Source: an uncultured bacterium
GTDB taxonomy: Bacteria > Cyanobacteriota > Vampirovibrionia > Gastranaerophilales > Gastranaerophilaceae
Reading direction: 5' to 3'
DNA: 64,000 nucleotides
Assembly: GCA_902791985.1 (NCBI GenBank)
Contig: CADAYD010000003.1
Location: forward strand, 1 to 64,000
In this document: piece after piece, positions 62,817 to 64,000 of the stretch
How positions within the stretch are numbered: position 1 is the first letter of the stretch
Layout of the letters: every line of letters begins with the position of its first letter
Position numbers and translations under genes: made by a program
The notes under the pieces: generated by a model
Told to the model about the DNA's origin: nothing
The model's input: the letters and a program-made list of their open reading frames with translations, nothing else
The model's database searches: none

Positions 62817-64000
62817 TTAACTAAACTGCATTTCATAGAGCCTTTTGTATTCACCGTTTGGAATAGCCATGAGTTCTGAATGATTTCCAAGCTCTGTCAG
62901 ATAACCGTTATTTATTACGGCAATACGGTCTGCATTTTGAACAGTTGTTAATCTGTGCGCTATTACGAACACCGTTCTGTCTTTCATCAAGTTTTCTATT
63001 GCCTGCTGAACGATATGCTCTGATTCATTATCAAGCGCAGAAGTTGCCTCATCCAAAACAAGAATTGGTGCATTTTTTAAAAATGCACGTGCAATCCCGA
63101 TACGCTGTTTTTGCCCGCCGGATAATAACATTCCCCTTTCTCCAATTTGAGTATCCAAGCCTTTATCCAAAGATTTTACAAAATCTTCTAAATAAGATTC
63201 TTTAACAGCCTGCCAAATCATTTCATCAGTTGCTTGCAAATTCCCTAAAGCAATGTTTTCCTTAATTGACCCTTCAAACAAAAAATTATCCTGAAATACT
63301 ACTGCAACATTTTGTCGCAAAGAGTCGACTTTTATAGCATTTACGGAAATTCCGTCAAAAGTTAAATCCCCGTTCTTGACATTATAAAATCTGGGGAGAA
63401 GATTGACTAAAGTTGTTTTACCTCCTCCGGAATTCCCGACAAAAGCAATCGTTTCACCCTTTTTAACTTCTAAAGATATACCGTTTAAAACACGCTTTCC
63501 TTTAATATACGAAAATTTAACATCTTTAAATTCTATTTTATCTTTAAACTCCGGAAAATCCACTGCGCCATCACAGTCTTGAATTGAGGGGATTTTTTCA
63601 AGTTTAGAAACAACACGTTCCATAGCACAAAGACAAGTTGAAATGTTTTTGGCATTATTACCAAGTCCCTTGATTGGAGTGTAGAGCATAATTAAAGCAG
63701 TTATGAATGATACAAACTGACCTGCACTCAATTGCCCTTTCACAATAAAATAACTGCCCAAACCGATAACAACCGCAATCCCAATCGATACAATTATATG
63801 CATCATTGGAGAAAGCCATCCTACATGCTGAGTTATTTTCATTTTTAAACCAAATACTGTGTTAACAAGCTTTTTAAATTGATTTTCTTTTAAATTATAT
63901 AAATTGTAGCCTGCAATAACTTTATTACCTGAAAACGCTTCATTATAAGTCGTGAAAACCTTCGCATTTTCTCCTTCTGAACGGTTATATACATCTTTTA
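62817..64000 (-). CDS. ABC exporter, MsbA-like (partial)
   Basis: The gene runs off the right edge, so only the C-terminal 394 residues or so are here. The visible part has the end of the membrane domain (GWLSPMMHIIVSIGIAVVI) and a full nucleotide-binding domain with FVGNSGGGKTTLV (Walker A), LSGGQKQRIGIARA (signature) and LVLDEATSALD (Walker B), then IAHRLTTVQNAD. It is of the half-transporter lipid/peptide exporter type. An MsbA role in lipid A export fits the KDO gene in the same window, but other exporters look alike. Confidence 0.9.
   Translation of the reverse strand, partial: KDVYNRSEGENAKVFTTYNEAFSGNKVIAGYNLYNLKENQFKKLVNTVFGLKMKITQHVGWLSPMMHIIVSIGIAVVIGLGSYFIVKGQLSAGQFVSFITALIMLYTPIKGLGNNAKNISTCLCAMERVVSKLEKIPSIQDCDGAVDFPEFKDKIEFKDVKFSYIKGKRVLNGISLEVKKGETIAFVGNSGGGKTTLVNLLPRFYNVKNGDLTFDGISVNAIKVDSLRQNVAVVFQDNFLFEGSIKENIALGNLQATDEMIWQAVKESYLEDFVKSLDKGLDTQIGERGMLLSGGQKQRIGIARAFLKNAPILVLDEATSALDNESEHIVQQAIENLMKDRTVFVIAHRLTTVQNADRIAVINNGYLTELGNHSELMAIPNGEYKRLYEMQFS

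Overview
The window looks like the chromosome of a low-GC, Gram-negative-type bacterium, most likely a gut member of the non-photosynthetic cyanobacterial sister group (Melainabacteria / Vampirovibrionia, order Gastranaerophilales). That placement is inference. It rests on the mix of LL-diaminopimelate aminotransferase, outer-membrane genes (BamA, OmpH/Skp, KdsC, an MsbA-like exporter, TonB/ExbB/ExbD), an OmpR-type response regulator of cyanobacterial flavour, and several large proteins of no familiar family. I found no rRNA, tRNA, CRISPR array, transposase or prophage.

Layout. 0-6.5 kb: end of an unknown gene, a ribbon-helix-helix regulator divergent from dapL, a Cys-rich secreted peptide, a uridine-kinase-like gene, a glycine-zipper/Thr-rich protein, then kdsC-queD-uppP. 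6.5-12 kb: an operon of two unknown membrane proteins and a GH13 alpha-amylase-family enzyme, followed by a decayed gene. 12-19.3 kb (minus strand): leuC, a soluble protein carrying only the cytoplasmic domain of the flagellar/type III export protein FlhA, udp, ompH, bamA, rsmI. 19.4-31.9 kb: gap, two small unknown genes, a GlmS-like isomerase, gatB, an SF2 helicase with membrane helices, a response regulator, a TSCPD protein, rpsB-tsf, a SprA-like HExxH protein and ftsZ. 32-38 kb: one gene for a protein of about 2000 residues with papain/bleomycin-hydrolase-like motifs. 38-46 kb: rpsT, a winged-helix protein, a phosphatase-like protein without its catalytic Cys, plsY, a LOG-family gene, and the rny-ymdB-PHP group, then ychF. 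46.6-54 kb: a TonB/ExbB/ExbD operon with two secreted beta-rich proteins, dusB and a TPR protein. 54-64 kb: a CheR-like methyltransferase, ahcY, a TonB-C protein, mtnA, ruvC, two tandem paralogous membrane proteins and the end of an ABC exporter gene.

How the genes work together. Housekeeping functions cover translation (rpsB, tsf, rpsT, gatB, rsmI, dusB), envelope building (bamA, ompH, uppP, kdsC, plsY, the exporter) and SAM/methionine recycling (ahcY, mtnA). The accessory layer is more unusual. Eight otherwise unrelated proteins begin with a short polar segment containing a common motif, [N/S]-x-F-[T/K/N]-[G/S], within the first 12-34 residues. Several are encoded together in operons. I suggest this is an undescribed N-terminal targeting or sorting tag. 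Other leads are the orphan FlhA C-domain, the giant cysteine-peptidase-like protein, a family of intergenic inverted repeats and structured leaders in front of rpsB and rpsT.
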